Source of the DNA: Peterkaempfera sp044755465
GTDB lineage: Bacteria; Actinomycetota; Actinomycetes; Streptomycetales; Streptomycetaceae
Direction: 5' to 3'
Assembly: GCF_044755465.1 (NCBI RefSeq)
Contig: NZ_JBIVRB010000020.1
Span: forward strand, 29,083-93,082
DNA length: 64,000 bases
Shown here in pieces: positions 1 through 7,567 of this stretch. A program made the translations under genes and the position numbers. The notes under the pieces are model-generated. The model saw nothing but the letters and a program-made list of their open reading frames with translations. It did no database searches and was not told the DNA's origin. How positions within the stretch are numbered: the first letter of the stretch is position 1; the number at the start of each line of letters is the position of its first letter.

Positions 1-651
1 CTCGAAGCCCTCACCCGCGACCTGCTCTCCCGCACCGGCGGCGGCCTGCGGCTCGCCGCGGCCCGCACCCTGATCACCGTCGCCACCGACCCCGCTGAAC
101 TGGGCGACTGGCTCACCGCCGGACGCGTCCCCGGCGGCCCCGACCTCGACCCCGAACTCCGCTGGCAGCTGCTGCTGCGCCGCACCGTCCTCGGCGCGGC
201 CGGCCCCGGCGACATCGACGCCGAGCTGGCCCGCGACCCCAGCGCGGCCGGCCGCCGGAACGCGGCGGGCTGCCGCGCGGCACTGCCCGACCCGGCGGCC
301 AAGGAGGCCGCCTGGAGCGCCCTCTTCGACACCGACGACCTGTCCAACTCCCTGTTCGCCGCCACCGCCCGCGGCTTCTGGCAGCCCGAGCAGCTCGACC
401 TGCTCCGCCCCTTCGTCCCCCGCTACTACCCCGCCGCCGTCGCGGTCGCCGCCCGCCGGGGCCCGGCCCTCGCCGAGGCCGCCGGCCGCCACGCCTTCCC
501 CGCCCAGGCCGTCGAACCCGACACCCTGCGGCTGGGCGAGGAGTGCCTGCGCGGCGACGGACCCACCCCGGCCCTGCGCCGCACGCTGGCCGACGAGCTG
601 GACGACCTCGCCCGCGCGCTGCGCATCCGCACCACGGCCCCCCAGCCCTGA
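1..651 (+). CDS. pepN: Aminopeptidase N, C-terminal part (5' end outside window)
   Basis: This is the last 216 codons of a zinc aminopeptidase of the M1 family; the catalytic HExxH domain lies before the window. What is visible matches the helical ERAP1-like C-terminal domain of actinobacterial PepN: Leu/Ala-rich helices, a stretch reading TDDLSNSLFAATARGFWQPE and an ending of ELDDLARALRIR before a TGA at 649-651. The enzyme acts in the cytoplasm, removing N-terminal residues from peptides. No terminator is obvious before the convergent SpoIIE-type gene. The identification rests on the C-terminal domain alone. Confidence 0.8.
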   Translation, partial: LEALTRDLLSRTGGGLRLAAARTLITVATDPAELGDWLTAGRVPGGPDLDPELRWQLLLRRTVLGAAGPGDIDAELARDPSAAGRRNAAGCRAALPDPAAKEAAWSALFDTDDLSNSLFAATARGFWQPEQLDLLRPFVPRYYPAAVAVAARRGPALAEAAGRHAFPAQAVEPDTLRLGEECLRGDGPTPALRRTLADELDDLARALRIRTTAPQP

Positions 652-718
652 CCGGCCGGGCCGCTCCGGCGGTGCGCTGCCCGGCACGGGGGCGGAGCGC
701 CGCCGGACGGCCCGCCGC

Positions 719-3196
719 TCACAGCGGCTGCTCGGTCCAGATCACCTTGCCGTCCGGGGTGTAGCGCGTCCCCCAGCGCTGGGAGAGCTGCGCGACCAGG
801 AACAGCCCCCGCCCGCCCTCGTCGGTGGTCCGGGCCCGCCGCAGATTGGGGGAGGTGTGGCCCGCGTCGGAGACCTCGCAGATCAGGCTGCGGTCGCGGA
901 TCAGCCGCAGCCGGATCGGGCCGTGCGCGTGCCGGATGGCATTGGTGACCAGCTCGCTGACCACCAGCTCGGTGGTGAACGCGGTGTCCGCCAGCCCCCA
1001 GGCGGCCAGCTGCTCGGTGGCCAGCGTACGGGCCCGGCCGACCACCGCCGGGTCGGTGGCCAGCTCCCAGGTGGCGACCTGGTCGGCGGTCAGCGCCCGG
1101 GTCCGGGCCAGCAGCAGCGCCACATCGTCGAACGGCCCGTTGGGCAGCAGCGCGTCGACCACCTGCCCGCAGAGCTGCTCCGGCGTCTGGCCGGGCCGGG
1201 CCAGGACGCTGCTCAGCCGGGCGAGCCCCACGTCGACATCACCCGACCGGTTCTCCACCAGGCCGTTGGTGTACAGCGCGATCAGGCTGTGCTCCGGCAG
1301 CTCCAGCTCGACCGCCTCGAACGGCAGGCCGCCCAGGCCCAGCGGCGGCCCGGCGGGCAGCTCGGGGAAGGTGACCGTGCCGTCGGGCGTGACGATCGCG
1401 GGCGGGAAGTGCCCGGCCCGGGACAGCACGCAGCGCCGGGTGACCGGGTCGTATACCGCGTACAGGCAGGCCGCCCCGATCGTCTGGTCCGAGGCCAGCT
1501 GCCCGTCCGAACCGGCCTGCTCGTCGGCGAGCCGGCCCACCAGGTCGTCCAGATGGGTGAGCAGTTCGTCGGGGGCCAGGTCCAGCTGGGCCAGCGCCCG
1601 GACCGTGGTGCGCAGCCGCCCCATGGTGGCGGCGGCGTGCAGGCCGTGCCCGGCGACATCACCGACCACCAGGGCGACGCGGGCCCCGGACAGCGGGATG
1701 ACGTCGAACCAGTCGCCGCCCACCCCGGCCCGCGCCCCGGCCGGCAGATAGCGGTGGGCGACCTCGAGCGCGGTCTGCTTCGGCAGGTCGCCCGGGAGCA
1801 GACTGCGCTGCAACGCCAGCGCGGCCGTGCGCTCGCGTGCGTAGCGGCGGGCGTTGTCGATGCAGACGGCGGCCCGAGCGGCCAGGTCGGCGGCCAGCGC
1901 CAGATCGTCCTCGTCGAAGGGCTCGCGGCCGCCGCTGCGGGTGAAGGAGGCCGCCCCCAGCACCGTGCCGCGCGAGACCAGCGGCACCACCATCACCGAG
2001 TGCACGCCGTGCTCATGGAAGCCGGCTGCCCGCCGCCGGCCCCCGTCGGCCGCCGGGGGACCGGGTTCGTCCAGGTGGGTCAGCAGGACGGGCTGCCCGG
2101 TCGCCAGGCAGCGGCTGCACAGCGGCGAGGCGGCGAAGACCGCGCCGCGCAGATGGCCGAGGCCGGTGGCGGGGTCGCCCCGGGGCGGCGGCCGGTGCGC
2201 GGTGGACACGCCCAGCCGGTGCAGCGCGGGGGTCGGGCCGACCGAGGCGGGGGTCGGCTCCGCGCCGTGCAGGATCGCGTCGAGCAGGTCCACGGCGGCG
2301 GCGTCGGCCAGTCGGGGCACCGCCACGTCCGTCAGCTCCTGGGCGCTGCGGTCCACGTCCAGGGTGGTGCCGATGCGGATGCTCGCCTCGTTCATCAGGG
2401 TCAGCCGCTGCCGGGCCCGGTGCTGGTCGGTGACGTCGATGATCGAGGAGCTGGTGCCGACGACGCGGCCCGCCGCGTCCTGGAGCGGGAAGTGGGACAG
2501 CGACCAGACCCGGTCGTGCTCCGGGTCGGCGGGCGTCCGGCCGATGACATGGAAGTCCACCACCGGCAGGCCGGTGCTGACGACCTGCTTGGCGATCCGC
2601 TCCACCTCGGTGGCGGCGGTCCCGAGCAGCCCCTGCGACACCGGTCGGCCGATCAGCTGTCCCGGTGGCCGCCCGGCCATCGCCGCGAACGCGCCGTTCA
2701 CCCGGACGCAGCGCAGCTGGGTGTCGTAGACGGCCAGCCCGACCGGCGACTGCGAGAAGAAGGCGTCCAGGACGGTCAGGCCGCCCTCGACGCCGCGTAC
2801 GGCCAGGGCGTCGGTGGCCACCGACAGGATGGTGATCTGCCCGTCGCTGCCGACCAGCGGCTCGGTGCGGAACTCCACCGGTACCCGCCGCCCGTCCCGG
2901 TGCAGCATCGGGAAGACCTCGGCGAAGCGCTCACCGGCCAGCACCCGGTCCAGCACCGCCGCCGCGGCCGCCCGGTCGCGCTCGGCGACCAGCACCTGGG
3001 TGGCGTCCCGGCCCAGCACCTCCGAGGCGCGGTAGCCCAGCAGTTCGACGGCGGGCTCGCCCCAGGCCACGACCGTCCGGCCGTCCGATCCGATCAGCCA
3101 GGTGGCGAGGCGCACCTGGTCCAGCACATTGCTCGGCCGGCCGGGGGCGGCGACGCCCGGCGCCCCGGTCTCTTCCCGCTGCTCGTGCTCGCTCAT
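719..3196 (-). CDS. PAS/PAS/GAF/SpoIIE phosphatase with C-terminal anti-sigma-type ATPase domain
   Basis: A cytoplasmic multidomain signalling protein of 825 residues. In order: PAS at about 20-135 (ATWLIGSDGRTVVAWGEPA), a second PAS at about 145-260, GAF at about 270-450, a PP2C-like SpoIIE phosphatase at about 460-690 with the metal-binding motifs GVGGDWFDV and VVGDVAGHG, and a HATPase_c/RsbW-like kinase domain at about 700-820 (ELVVSELVTNAIRHA, then DEGGRGLFLV). Such proteins control anti-sigma-factor antagonists; Streptomyces has dozens and the partner cannot be told from here. The start at 3196 is chosen because a perfect palindrome lies immediately upstream. An in-frame ATG at 3229 has an AGGA only 3 nt upstream and would add MALSEIKVIWS, including a TTA codon. 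Confidence 0.88.
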   Translation of the reverse strand: MSEHEQREETGAPGVAAPGRPSNVLDQVRLATWLIGSDGRTVVAWGEPAVELLGYRASEVLGRDATQVLVAERDRAAAAAVLDRVLAGERFAEVFPMLHRDGRRVPVEFRTEPLVGSDGQITILSVATDALAVRGVEGGLTVLDAFFSQSPVGLAVYDTQLRCVRVNGAFAAMAGRPPGQLIGRPVSQGLLGTAATEVERIAKQVVSTGLPVVDFHVIGRTPADPEHDRVWSLSHFPLQDAAGRVVGTSSSIIDVTDQHRARQRLTLMNEASIRIGTTLDVDRSAQELTDVAVPRLADAAAVDLLDAILHGAEPTPASVGPTPALHRLGVSTAHRPPPRGDPATGLGHLRGAVFAASPLCSRCLATGQPVLLTHLDEPGPPAADGGRRRAAGFHEHGVHSVMVVPLVSRGTVLGAASFTRSGGREPFDEDDLALAADLAARAAVCIDNARRYARERTAALALQRSLLPGDLPKQTALEVAHRYLPAGARAGVGGDWFDVIPLSGARVALVVGDVAGHGLHAAATMGRLRTTVRALAQLDLAPDELLTHLDDLVGRLADEQAGSDGQLASDQTIGAACLYAVYDPVTRRCVLSRAGHFPPAIVTPDGTVTFPELPAGPPLGLGGLPFEAVELELPEHSLIALYTNGLVENRSGDVDVGLARLSSVLARPGQTPEQLCGQVVDALLPNGPFDDVALLLARTRALTADQVATWELATDPAVVGRARTLATEQLAAWGLADTAFTTELVVSELVTNAIRHAHGPIRLRLIRDRSLICEVSDAGHTSPNLRRARTTDEGGRGLFLVAQLSQRWGTRYTPDGKVIWTEQPL

Positions 3197-3210
3197 CGAC
3201 CAGATGACCT

Positions 3211-3223
3211 TTATCTCTGATAA
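3211..3223. promoter_or_regulatory. 13-bp perfect palindrome at the start of the SpoIIE-type gene
   Basis: TTATCTCTGATAA has two 5-bp arms around TCT. It lies 15 nt before the preferred ATG (3196) and downstream of the alternative ATG (3229). It is A/T-rich in a very GC-rich setting. It could be a repressor operator, or part of the coding sequence if the upstream ATG is used. Confidence 0.4.
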
Positions 3224-3350
3224 GGCCATTTTCCTACAGTCGCACGGTGAATGCACCGCCGGACGAGCATCGGTTGGCACCCGGCCCCGGTCGTGCGCGG
3301 CCGGGCACCCGGATGGCGGCCCGCCCACCGGGGGGTGGGCGGGCCGGGGG

Positions 3351-4403
3351 TCAGCCCGCCAGATCCGCCGCGTCGCCGCCCGCGCCCTGCTCGGCTGCCT
3401 GCTCAGCGGCCTTCTCGGCAGCCTCCTCGGCGCGCAGCTGCTGATCGTGCACGGCGGAGGGCGGGTAGGGGACCCAGTCGGAGTCCCGGGGCTTCTCCGG
3501 GCCGTCGGGACCGACCCGGACGATGCCGTCCAGCCGCACCAGCCGGAAGCGCCGCCCGTCCACCTGCGCCTCGCAGCCGCGCGACGCCTTCAGCCGGTCG
3601 GCGGCCCGCGCGTACGCGGAGCGGTCGGCCTTGGCCACCCCCCGGGTGGCGGGCAGCAGGTCGCGCAGATAGACGGCCAGGGTGTCCCGGGCCTCCTGCG
3701 GGGTGGCGCACGACCCCATGATCGTCTCCCAGTGGCCGTCCGGGTACTGCTCCGCGACGGCGTAGGTGGCCGGCAGGATGACGACATTGGGGTGCGTCCG
3801 GCGGACCCGGCAGGAGTCGGCGTACACCTTCGGCGGCACCGCGTCGCGGGAGTACGCGAACCGGGTCAGCTCGGCCCGCAGGATGGCCTCGGACATGCCG
3901 GTGCCCGCACCGGCGTCGATGACGAACCCCTCGGCCCGGGGGCGCGGCCGGGGGCTCTGCGCGGAGGGGATCGGATCGGGGTCGGTCGGGCGCGGCGGCT
4001 CGGGGCCGTCCGGCCCGAAGCGCGCCACCAGATCGCCCCGGATGATCCGGTAGTCAGTCCCGGCGACGGACAGCTCGTTCAGCGTCTCCCACTCCAGCCG
4101 GGTGACCGCCGCCGCGTGGGCGTCGCGCACCACGGGGTCCTGCGCCTCGCGGGAGATCTCGCGCAGCCGCCACATCAGCGCGTCGCGGGCCGCCTGGGGA
4201 TTGCCCTCCTCCATCAGGACGATCTCCCAGAGGCCGTCCGCCCGCCGCCGCCCCACCGCGAACAGCGGCCCCCTGGCCCGCAGTTCCGGATAGCCGCTGC
4301 GGGCCTCCCACGCTTCCAGGTCCACCAGGTCGGCCACGGGAGAATCCTGTGCTGTCACCCGGATGACCCGGTGCGCGGCGGTCTGCTCACCGTTGTGATC
4401 CAT
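3351..4403 (-). CDS. DUF5954-like protein with two internal repeats
   Basis: A predicted cytoplasmic protein of 350 residues, function unknown. It has two related halves: GLWEIVLMEEGNPQAARDAL near residue 57 and HWETIMGSCATPQEARDTLA near residue 220, each followed by a predicted helix. This 'WE-I/T ... PQEARD' pattern is what I associate with the Streptomyces DUF5954 family; the family name is from memory. A proline-rich linker (about 135-165) separates the halves and the C-terminus is an Ala/Glu-rich helix (AEEAAEKAAEQAAEQ). Start: the first Met (MDHNGEQ); the open frame continues upstream, but with the Arg/Ala-rich composition of an antisense shadow. Confidence 0.65.
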   Translation of the reverse strand: MDHNGEQTAAHRVIRVTAQDSPVADLVDLEAWEARSGYPELRARGPLFAVGRRRADGLWEIVLMEEGNPQAARDALMWRLREISREAQDPVVRDAHAAAVTRLEWETLNELSVAGTDYRIIRGDLVARFGPDGPEPPRPTDPDPIPSAQSPRPRPRAEGFVIDAGAGTGMSEAILRAELTRFAYSRDAVPPKVYADSCRVRRTHPNVVILPATYAVAEQYPDGHWETIMGSCATPQEARDTLAVYLRDLLPATRGVAKADRSAYARAADRLKASRGCEAQVDGRRFRLVRLDGIVRVGPDGPEKPRDSDWVPYPPSAVHDQQLRAEEAAEKAAEQAAEQGAGGDAADLAG

Positions 4404-4543
4404 GCACCCAGTGTGTCCGCCGCCCCGGGTGCCGCGCAGCGATTCCGGGCGCCGAGCCGCCGCTTGCGGCGCACCGCTGGTGTGCACCGGTGCACGGGGG
4501 CGCGCGCACCTGCGTCGCCCGCCCCCTCGGGGTCCGGGCCGCT

Positions 4544-5413
4544 TCAGGACGGCGTCTGCGAGGCGGCGGCCTCCGGCCGCAGGTCGGCCAGGGTCAGCCG
4601 GTGCGCGGGCGGCTGCGGCAGGGCGGTCGTCGAGCTGACCGCCAGGTCCGGGCCCACGTGCAGCAGCTCGCCCGGCCCCAGCGGCCGCCAGCCCGGGTCC
4701 TCGTCCAGCCGCTCGCTGGCGACCACGACGGCGGGCGCGCCGGCCAGCTCCGCCGCGCGCACCCGCAGCCGCCCGCCGCTGCCGGTGTGGGCGAGTTGGC
4801 GGTCGCCGTGCTGTCCGCCGGCCGCGCGCTCCAGGACGTACAGCGCGTGGGTGTCCGGATAGCGCAGCGCCCACAGGCCGTCCGGGGTGGTGAGCACCAG
4901 GTTGAGCGCGTAGACCGGAAGGTGCTCCGCGATCCAGCGCGCGGCCGCCGCGATGCCCGCGCCGACGTCGCCGCCGCGCGCCGCGGTCTCCCGGGTGATC
5001 AGGGCGAAGAACCGCTCGGAGTCGGTGTCGCCCGCCACCAGCGCCAGATCACCGCCGAGCCGGGCGTCCAGCAGGTCCAGGCCCTCGATCACGCCGTTGT
5101 GGGCGAACAGCCGGTCGTGCTGGCGGAACGGGTGGGTGTTGCGGGCCACCAGCCCGCCGGTCGAGGCGTAGCGCACATGGGCGACGAAGGTGGCCGACTC
5201 GACGTGCCGGGCCTGCTGCGCGAAGGCCCGGTCCTGGTAGGCGGCCAGCGGCGCCTTGTGCAGCTGGGGCCGTCCGGCGGCGTCGAAGTACCCCAGCCCG
5301 GTGCCGTCCGGGTCGCGGTGGCTCTGCTCGCTGAGGCTGTCGGGCGCCTCCAGCAGCCAGAAGGTGGCGTGCGTGCGGCGGGGCGCGCTGCTCATGCCGA
5401 AGAGGCGGCACAT
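4544..5413 (-). CDS. Class II glutamine amidotransferase
   Basis: A 289-residue stand-alone Ntn-type glutaminase domain. Cys2, exposed by removal of the initiator Met (MCRLFGMSS), is the expected nucleophile. Other family motifs are the glutamine-binding segments FVAHVRYAST and LFAHNGVIEG and the later DTDSERFF. Family members (GATase_4/YafJ/EgtC-like) release ammonia from glutamine or hydrolyse gamma-glutamyl amides; no synthase partner lies nearby, so the substrate is open. Start chosen at Cys2 with a strong GGGAGGAG 10 nt upstream. The weaker resemblance to EgtC (MCRHLGW) and absence of other egt genes argue against an ergothioneine role. Confidence 0.85.
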   Translation of the reverse strand: MCRLFGMSSAPRRTHATFWLLEAPDSLSEQSHRDPDGTGLGYFDAAGRPQLHKAPLAAYQDRAFAQQARHVESATFVAHVRYASTGGLVARNTHPFRQHDRLFAHNGVIEGLDLLDARLGGDLALVAGDTDSERFFALITRETAARGGDVGAGIAAAARWIAEHLPVYALNLVLTTPDGLWALRYPDTHALYVLERAAGGQHGDRQLAHTGSGGRLRVRAAELAGAPAVVVASERLDEDPGWRPLGPGELLHVGPDLAVSSTTALPQPPAHRLTLADLRPEAAASQTPS

Positions 5414-5741
5414 GTCCTCGGGCTCCTCCCTGCGCGGCGTGGCACCGCCGCGTGGCACGGTGGCGCGGCGCGGTGGTGTGGCACGGTGGTGTGGCACGGT
5501 GGCAGCCGGTGTCGCGGCCGTACGACGCAACGTACCCGCCCCGCCCGTCGGCTGCCCGTCGGCTCCCCGTCGGCGGCTCGTGCGCGCACTTCGTTGGCAT
5601 GGATGCCTCAGTGGCCCTTGCCCCACGGGTCACGATGGGTCAGTCTGGTAACAGAGGGCTCTCCGGTGGCTCCGGAGTGCTACGTGATCCGGTGTGCCCC
5701 CACACCGGGTTGGGGGGTTCAGCATGTGACCGGACACCAGC
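5414..5741. other. Divergent intergenic region (328 bp)
   Basis: This lies between the minus-strand amidotransferase and the plus-strand small protein. Besides the GTGGCACGGTG repeats it holds a perfect hairpin CCGGTGTG-CCCC-CACACCGG at 5689-5708 and a CTCCGGAG palindrome near 5671. I see no convincing gene and no clear -35/-10 pair. Confidence 0.5.
5437..5506. repeat. GTGGCACGGTG-type short repeat upstream of the amidotransferase gene
   Basis: Exact copies of GTGGCACGGTG lie at 5452-5462, 5478-5488 and 5491-5501, with degenerate copies between. The array starts about 25 nt before the amidotransferase start codon, so it falls in its leader or promoter. Confidence 0.6.
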
Positions 5742-6206
5742 ATGGGCACCAGCACGGACGTCACGGCCCGCTCCGCCCCCGCCGGGCGGCACCGACACCC
5801 CGGCGGGCCGACGGTGGCTGACCGCGGCTTACGCTTCGTCTGCGAGCAGACCGCCCGCACCGCCGACAGCCGCCCCCGGCTGCTGGCCCGGGTCGAGGCC
5901 GCGTCGCCCGCGGCGGCCGCCTACTGGTTACTCGCCCGCGCGCTCGACGTGGGAGTGCAGCTCGACGGGGAGGGACTGCACGCCGTCTGGGGCGAGTTAC
6001 GCGACGCGGGGGAGTACCTCCGCGCCCTCACCGCCCTCCGCGACGGCTCCACCTACGTCCTGGAGATGGCGACCGATGAGGTCATCCACCGCTTCACGGT
6101 ACGGCCGGCCGCGCAGTACGCCGCCGGCCGCACCGCCGACGCCGCGGACCGGGCCCGGGGCCCGGCCCCCACCCATCCGGCCTGGTCGCTCGCGCCGTAC
6201 GGCTGA
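5742..6206 (+). CDS. Small hypothetical protein with two TTA codons
   Basis: A predicted soluble protein of 154 residues that I do not recognise. It is Ala-rich and helical (ARVEAASPAAAAYWLLARAL), followed by a segment likely to be beta-strand (STYVLEMATDEVIHRFTVRP). Codons 63 (5928-5930) and 86 (5997-5999) are both TTA, the rarest codon in Streptomyces, so translation would need the bldA leucyl-tRNA, or the gene was acquired. The start is uncertain: neither ATG 5742 nor GTG 5814 (which would give 130 residues) has a good ribosome site. Confidence 0.55.
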   Translation: MGTSTDVTARSAPAGRHRHPGGPTVADRGLRFVCEQTARTADSRPRLLARVEAASPAAAAYWLLARALDVGVQLDGEGLHAVWGELRDAGEYLRALTALRDGSTYVLEMATDEVIHRFTVRPAAQYAAGRTADAADRARGPAPTHPAWSLAPYG

Positions 6207-6318
6207 GCAGGCGAACCCGCCGTGCTGATGCGGCCGACGGCGGCTCGGGGTTCGATGGAGCCATGCCGCCACAGTGCCCGGGGGACGCCCGGACCGCCGC
6301 CCGGCGAGCGGACGCCGG

Positions 6319-7386
6319 ATGAGCCTGACCGGGGGCGCGTTCCTCAGCACCCTGATCGCGCTCTGCGTGCTCGCCGTGGCGGCGACCGTGCTGCTGGCGC
6401 CGCGGATTCCGGGCCCGCGCCCGGTGGCGGTGCTGGGGCGGGTGGTGCTGGTCGCGTTCTGCCAGCTGGTCGCGGTCGCCACCGTCGCGGTGTGGATCAA
6501 CAACAGCTTCGGCCTCTACACCTCCTGGTCGGACCTGCTGGGCACCGGCGCCCAGACCGCCACCGGCCCGATGGCCGGACCGCCGGAGCGCACCGCCACC
6601 TTCTCCCCGGGCCCGGCCGGCGGCGTCCTCCAGACCTATGTGCGCGGCGACGCCTCCAAGCTGGCCGGACAGGTCCTGGTGTGGACGCCCCCCGAGTACG
6701 GCCAGGCCCGCTACCGGCACACCCGCTTCCCGGTGCTCACCCTGCTGCACGGGGTGCCCGGCTCCCCGGAGACCTGGACCGACGTCGGCGGCATGCCCCA
6801 GGCCGTCCAGCAGCTGCTCAGCGCGGGCCGCATCCGCCCCTTCATCCTGGTGATGCCGACCATCGACCCCGGCGGCGTCAACACCGACTGCAGCGACGTC
6901 GGCAGCACCCGGACGGCGACCTGGCTCACCCATGACGTCCCCACCCTGGTCGACCGGCACTTCCGCACCCTGACCACCGCCCGGAGCCGGGCCTTGCTGG
7001 GCTACTCCACCGGCGGATTCTGCGCCGTCAAGCTGCCCCTGCAGTACCCGGGCGTCTACGCCACCGGCGCGGCGATGTCCCCCGACCCGCTCGACGGCGA
7101 CCCCGACGTGCTGCCCGACCCGCCGGTGCGGGCCCGCAACAGCCCCCAGGAGCTGATCCGCCGCAGCCACCCACCGGTGGCGCTCTACCTGGCCACCACC
7201 GACCAGGACCGGAACAGCCGGCCGGCCGACCTCCGGCGCTTCCAGCGCGCCGCCCGCGGGCCGACCCGGGTCAGCACACTGGTGCTGCCCACCGGCGGCC
7301 ACAACTTCGGCACCTGGCAGCAGATGTACGCCACCCTGCTGCCCTGGATCAGCGCCCGGCTGACCGGCGCCGCCACCCCGCGCTGA
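6319..7386 (+). CDS. Membrane-anchored esterase, alpha/beta-hydrolase (esterase D / antigen 85-like fold)
   Basis: A 355-residue protein with an N-terminal membrane segment (about 5-30), a second hydrophobic segment (about 40-65) and an extracellular alpha/beta-hydrolase domain. The nucleophile elbow is GYSTGGF near residue 233, an HGVPGS oxyanion-type motif lies near 142, and the likely catalytic His is in PTGGHNFGTW near the end. This architecture (two N-terminal helices plus esterase) is common in actinobacteria; the substrate is unknown. Start MSLTGG chosen over an upstream ATG (6274) because the extra N-terminus is Arg/Pro-rich. A 20-bp tandem repeat begins 4 nt after the stop. Confidence 0.75.
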   Translation: MSLTGGAFLSTLIALCVLAVAATVLLAPRIPGPRPVAVLGRVVLVAFCQLVAVATVAVWINNSFGLYTSWSDLLGTGAQTATGPMAGPPERTATFSPGPAGGVLQTYVRGDASKLAGQVLVWTPPEYGQARYRHTRFPVLTLLHGVPGSPETWTDVGGMPQAVQQLLSAGRIRPFILVMPTIDPGGVNTDCSDVGSTRTATWLTHDVPTLVDRHFRTLTTARSRALLGYSTGGFCAVKLPLQYPGVYATGAAMSPDPLDGDPDVLPDPPVRARNSPQELIRRSHPPVALYLATTDQDRNSRPADLRRFQRAARGPTRVSTLVLPTGGHNFGTWQQMYATLLPWISARLTGAATPR

Positions 7387-7389
7387 CCT

Positions 7390-7500
7390 GGCGGCGCGAA
7401 GCACGGCGAGGGCGGCGCGAAGCACGGCGAGGCAGCGGGAAGCACGGCGAGGCGGCGGGAAGCACGGCGAGGCGGCGGGAAGCACGGCGAGGCGGCGGGG
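7390..7500. repeat. 20-bp tandem repeat, five copies, between esterase and permease
   Basis: The unit is GGCGGCGGGAAGCACGGCGA. Copy 1 is 21 nt (7390-7410), copies 2-5 are 20 nt (7411-7490), and a half unit ends at 7500. The first copies differ at one or two bases; later copies are identical, as expected for recent expansion. The unit is not a multiple of three and lies just after a stop codon, so it is not coding. Confidence 0.85.
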
Positions 7501-7567
7501 CGCAACCGGCCCCGGCGGGGGAGAATCACGGCGAAAGCGGCAAAGCGGCAGGCGCGGAAGGCAGCGG

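Noticed and set aside
857..3220. Very long plus-strand open frame opposite the SpoIIE-type gene
   Set aside because: Gly/Gln/Arg-rich antisense shadow typical of high-GC genes; the minus strand has all the domains.
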